A DNA stretch of 33,902 bases from the NCBI GenBank assembly GCA_934385225.1, contig CAKRPQ010000012.1, forward strand, positions 1-33,902, in the 5' to 3' direction. Of the stretch, positions 30,551 to 33,902 are shown piece after piece (the first letter of the stretch is position 1; every line of letters begins with the position of its first letter). This DNA is from an uncultured Eubacteriales bacterium. Lineage in GTDB: Bacteria; Bacillota; Clostridia; Oscillospirales; CAG-272. The position numbers were made by a program, and so were the translations under genes. The notes below the pieces were generated by a model. That model saw only the letters and a list, made by a program, of their open reading frames with translations. It was not told where the DNA came from and ran no database searches.

Positions 30551-33500
30551 TTACTTGTTTTCGTCGGGGGCGTAAAGCGTTTTCATCTTTTCAAGGCGGT
30601 CGAATCTCGCCTTTGCAGCCTCGGCAGCCTTTTCGAAGAGCTCAGCCGCTCTTTCGGGGAACTGCTGTTGGAGTCTGCTGTAACGTGTTTCGCTCGTGAT
30701 GAAGGACTTGTAGTCGGCAGTTGCCGGCTTGCAGTCGATGGTGAGCGGGTTCTTGCCCTCCGCTTTAAGAAGCGGGTTGAAGCGGAACATCTGCCAGTAA
30801 CCTGCGTCAACGGCTCTCTTCATTTCGAGCTGGCAGTTAGCCATCGTGCCCTTGATACCGTGCATTTCGCAAGGTGCGTAGCCGATGATGATAGACGGAC
30901 CGTGATAAGCCTCAGCCTCTGTCATTGCTTTGAGAGTCTGGTTCATATCCGCGCCCATAGCGATCTGTGCGACGTAAACGTAGCCGTAGGACATAGCGAT
31001 CTCGGCGAGGTTCTTCTTGCCGATTGCCTTACCTGCCGCTGCGAACTGTGCGACCTGACCGATGTTGGAAGCCTTAGAAGCCTGTCCGCCGGTGTTGGAG
31101 TAAACCTCGGTATCAAATACCATGATGTTTACGTCCTCGCCCGATGCGATAACGTGGTCAAGACCGCCGAAGCCGATATCATATGCCCAGCCGTCACCGC
31201 CGAAGATCCAAACGGACTTCTTGGAGAGGTAATCCTTGTCTGCGAGAACTTCCTTTGCCGTCGGGCAACCCTCTTTTGCAGCCTTTTCAAGCTCGACAAC
31301 GATCGCGTCGGTTGCGGGAGCGTTTGCCTTGCCGTCGTCCTTGGTGTCAAGGAATGCCTTTGCGGCAGCCTTGAACTCGTCCGAAGCCTTTTCGGAGTTC
31401 ATCATCTCTTCGATCTTGCCGATAAGTCTCTTGCGGATTGTCTTCTGACCGAGAAGCATACCGAGACCATGCTCTGCGTTGTCCTCGAAGAGGGAGTTTG
31501 CCCAACCGGGACCCTTGCCGCTTTCCTTGTTTACGGTATAAGGAGTAGCGGGTGCGGAACCGCCCCAGATAGAGGAGCATCCCGTTGCGTTGGAGATGTA
31601 CATTCTTTCACCGAAGAGCTGTGTGATAAGGCGTGCGTAAGAAGTTTCTGCACAGCCTGCGCACGAGCCGGAGAATTCAAGCAGCGGCTGCTTGAACTGA
31701 CTGCCCTTTACGGTGTTGTTTATAAGTTCGGGCTTTTCTGTTACGTTTGCAACAGCGTAGTCAAACGCTTTCTGCTGATCGAGCTGGCTTTCTTGGCTCG
31801 TCATTTCGATAGCGAGCTTGGGAGCGGCGAGCTTAGCGGCTTCCTTTGCCGCGGTCTTTGCGTCGTAATCGGGGTGCTCTGCGGCAACCGTCTTTGCGGC
31901 GTTTTCAAGAGCCTTGTTCGAAACGGGACAAGCCTTTACGCAGAGGGTACAACCCATGCAGTCGAGCGGGCTTATTGCCATTGTGAACTTGTAGTTTGTC
32001 TTTATAACGGGCTTTTCGGTGAACTTTGTAACCTTCGGAGCTTCGCTTGCTTCCTTCTCGTTCATAGCGAACGGACGGATAGCTGCGTGAGGACATACGA
32101 AAGCACAGTTGTTACACTGAATGCAGTTTTCCGCGTGCCATACGGGAACGTCAACCGCAACGCCTCTCTTTTCGTATGCTGCGGCACCCTGCGGGAGCGT
32201 ACCGTCAACGTACTTTGTAAATGCGGAAACGGGAAGAGAATCGCCGTCCATCTTCGTTACGGGAACAACGATGTTGTTGACGTACTCAACGAGGTCTTCT
32301 CTCTTGCCTGTTGCCTTTTCCTCTGCCTTGTCGTCGGAAACGGTCTTCCATGCTTCGGGAACATTGAATTCGACGATGGCGTTTACACCTGCGTCGATAG
32401 CCTTGTAGTTGAGCTCAACGACAGCCTCGCCTTTTTTGAGGTAGGACTTCTTTGCCATGTACTTCATGTACTCGACAGCCTGATCTATCGGCATAATGTT
32501 AGCAAGTGCGAAGAATGCGGATTGGAGGATAGTGTTTGTACGCTTGCCCATACCGATCTCACGCGCCTTGTCGATAGCGTTTACGGTGTAGAACTTAATG
32601 CCGTTGTTTGCGAGATATCTCTTTGTGACAGCGGGAAGGTGCTTGTCGATTTCGGCAGGCGTCCACTGGCAGTTGAGAAGGAATGTTCCGCCCGGCTTTA
32701 CGTCCTCGACGATCTTATAGCCTTTGAGCATATAAGACGGGTTGTGGCAGGCAACGAAGTCAGCCTTTGTGATGTAGTAAGGAGACTTGATGGGCTTGTC
32801 GCCGAAACGGAGGTGAGAAATCGTTACGCCGCCCGTTTTCTTGGAGTCGTACTGGAAGTAAGCCTGAATATATTTGTCGGTGTGGTCACCGATGATCTTG
32901 ATGGAGTTCTTGTTTGCACCGACAGTACCGTCGCCGCCGAGACCCCAGAACTTGCAAGCGATAGTGCCTGCGGGAGCTGTGTCGGGAGCGGGCTTTTCGT
33001 CGAGGGAGCAACCCGTAACGTCATCGACGATGCCGATGGTGAAGTGATTCTTCGGGTTCTTCTTCGAGAGGTTGTCGTAAACGGCGAAAATAGATGCGGG
33101 AGTAGTATCCTTAGAACCGAGACCGTATCTGCCGCCGACGACCTTTGCGTCAACGCCTTCCTGAGCGAGAGCCGCAACAACGTCGAGGTAGAGAGGCTCG
33201 CCGAGAGAGCCGGGTTCTTTTGTTCTGTCAAGAACAGCGATCTTCTTAACGGTCTTGGGGAGTGCCTTTGCGAGCTTGTCGGCGCAGAAAGGACGGTAAA
33301 GTCTTACCTTTACAAGACCGACCTTCTTGCCCTTCGCCATGAGGTAGTCGATAACTTCCTCGGCAACGTCGCAGACAGAACCCATAGCGATGATGACTTT
33401 GTCTGCTTCGGGGTGACCGTAGTAATTGAAGAGACCGTAGTTTGTGCCGATCTTCTTGTTTATCTGCTTCATGTAATCTTCAACGATAGCGGGAAGAGCA

Positions 33501-33902
33501 TTGTAATATGTATTGCAAGCCTCTCTGTGCTGGAAGAAGATATCACCGTTTTCGGCCGAACCGCGGAGAACGGGGTGTTCGGGGTTGATAGCGCGTGCGC
33601 GAAATTCCGCAACGGCTTCCTTGTCAACCATATCGGCAAGGTCCTTGTAGTCCCATACTTCGATCTTCTGAATCTCGTGAGAGGTGCGGAAGCCGTCGAA
33701 GAAGTGCAGGAACGGAACTCTGCCCTTTATCGTGGAGAGGTGAGCGACGGCACCGAGATCCATAACTTCCTGCGGGTTGGACTCTGCGAGCATTGCAAAG
33801 CCCGTCTGACGGCAGGCATAGACGTCGGAGTGATCGCCGAAAATGTTAAGAGCGTGTGATGCTACGCAGCGTGCCGAAACGTGAATGACGCAGGGGAGAA
33901 GC
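30551..33902 (-). CDS. nifJ: Pyruvate:ferredoxin oxidoreductase (N-terminus outside window)
   Basis: About 1116 residues are visible; the frame is open to the right edge (codons up to 33901 read ...VYACRQTGFAMLAESNPQEV), so roughly the first 50-110 residues are missing. The ATG at 33793 is internal. The enzyme converts pyruvate and CoA to acetyl-CoA and CO2, reducing ferredoxin, with TPP and three 4Fe-4S clusters. Two ferredoxin-type clusters lie in CIQCNNCAFVCP (near 32100) and CMGCTLCVKACP (near 31945). The third uses GSCAGCAETS, a Cys in NATGCSS and a Cys in IGYAPCEM. TPP-binding GDGWAYDIGFGG and NTGGQ are present. Single-chain homodimer form as in Clostridia. Codon use is strongly biased, suggesting high expression. 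Confidence 0.97.
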   Translation of the reverse strand, partial: LLPCVIHVSARCVASHALNIFGDHSDVYACRQTGFAMLAESNPQEVMDLGAVAHLSTIKGRVPFLHFFDGFRTSHEIQKIEVWDYKDLADMVDKEAVAEFRARAINPEHPVLRGSAENGDIFFQHREACNTYYNALPAIVEDYMKQINKKIGTNYGLFNYYGHPEADKVIIAMGSVCDVAEEVIDYLMAKGKKVGLVKVRLYRPFCADKLAKALPKTVKKIAVLDRTKEPGSLGEPLYLDVVAALAQEGVDAKVVGGRYGLGSKDTTPASIFAVYDNLSKKNPKNHFTIGIVDDVTGCSLDEKPAPDTAPAGTIACKFWGLGGDGTVGANKNSIKIIGDHTDKYIQAYFQYDSKKTGGVTISHLRFGDKPIKSPYYITKADFVACHNPSYMLKGYKIVEDVKPGGTFLLNCQWTPAEIDKHLPAVTKRYLANNGIKFYTVNAIDKAREIGMGKRTNTILQSAFFALANIMPIDQAVEYMKYMAKKSYLKKGEAVVELNYKAIDAGVNAIVEFNVPEAWKTVSDDKAEEKATGKREDLVEYVNNIVVPVTKMDGDSLPVSAFTKYVDGTLPQGAAAYEKRGVAVDVPVWHAENCIQCNNCAFVCPHAAIRPFAMNEKEASEAPKVTKFTEKPVIKTNYKFTMAISPLDCMGCTLCVKACPVSNKALENAAKTVAAEHPDYDAKTAAKEAAKLAAPKLAIEMTSQESQLDQQKAFDYAVANVTEKPELINNTVKGSQFKQPLLEFSGSCAGCAETSYARLITQLFGERMYISNATGCSSIWGGSAPATPYTVNKESGKGPGWANSLFEDNAEHGLGMLLGQKTIRKRLIGKIEEMMNSEKASDEFKAAAKAFLDTKDDGKANAPATDAIVVELEKAAKEGCPTAKEVLADKDYLSKKSVWIFGGDGWAYDIGFGGLDHVIASGEDVNIMVFDTEVYSNTGGQASKASNIGQVAQFAAAGKAIGKKNLAEIAMSYGYVYVAQIAMGADMNQTLKAMTEAEAYHGPSIIIGYAPCEMHGIKGTMANCQLEMKRAVDAGYWQMFRFNPLLKAEGKNPLTIDCKPATADYKSFITSETRYSRLQQQFPERAAELFEKAAEAAKARFDRLEKMKTLYAPDENK

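Noticed and set aside
29762..33859. A 1365-codon open frame on the plus strand, antisense to the EEP and PFOR genes
   Set aside because: It is antisense to two proteins with clear catalytic motifs, crosses their intergenic hairpin, and its translation has no recognisable domain. Strong codon bias in PFOR avoids TTA, CTA and TCA, which removes stops from the opposite strand.

Overview
The window looks like a chromosomal segment of a low-to-moderate-GC Bacillota (class Clostridia, perhaps an uncultured gut lineage). The signs are a ferredoxin-linked pyruvate oxidoreductase, the rplU-prp-rpmA order with an L27 carrying a cleavable N-terminal extension, meso-diaminopimelate dehydrogenase, NupOPQ-type nucleoside transport, and strong Shine-Dalgarno sites with TTGACA/TATAAT promoters. 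Protein content alone does not fix genus or species. No rRNA, tRNA, CRISPR array, prophage or insertion sequence was seen.

Layout. 1-3.1 kb: a GGDEF/EAL (cyclic-di-GMP) pair and a DUF4358-like lipoprotein. 3.1-5.3 kb: an MFS-like permease on the minus strand, divergent from a TagA/WecG glycosyltransferase. 5.3-7.6 kb: a serC-serA serine operon (minus). 7.9-10.3 kb: recA-recX-Nudix (plus). 10.35-10.55 kb: a palindromic intergenic element with a relative at 14.25-14.33 kb. 10.6-11.8 kb: a tyrosine-phosphatase-like protein and a small helical protein (minus). 11.9-13.1 kb: rplU-prp-rpmA with a probable L21 leader (minus). 13.2-14.2 kb: a degenerate ROK-type regulator. 14.4-19.7 kb: a five-gene operon of an RNHCP zinc-ribbon protein, a GldA-like ATPase, a GldF-like permease, a GldG-like protein and a DUF4340 protein. 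19.8-20.1 kb: an operator-like palindrome, a small ORF and a decaying small gene. 20.1-21.8 kb: cca-ruvX (minus), divergent from ddh. 22.9-27.2 kb: a nucleoside ABC importer (nupO-P-Q order) followed by uridine kinase (minus). 27.5-29.7 kb: an alpha/beta hydrolase and a DUF4163/DUF3298-like lipoprotein. 29.7-33.9 kb: an EEP-family phosphatase and a pyruvate:ferredoxin oxidoreductase that runs off the right edge.

How genes work together. Three operons are functionally coherent: serine synthesis (SerC then SerA), nucleoside salvage (importer plus uridine kinase), and ribosomal L21/Prp/L27, in which Prp removes the L27 N-terminal extension. The Gld-type operon probably builds a membrane exporter complex whose substrate cannot be read from the sequence. 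The least explained parts are the paired palindromic elements with covarying stems, the small-ORF locus near 19.8-20.1 kb, and a 14-base sequence shared by the tagA and recA promoters at the same distance from the -10 box. I saw no clear candidate for a wholly new multi-gene defence or mobile system.
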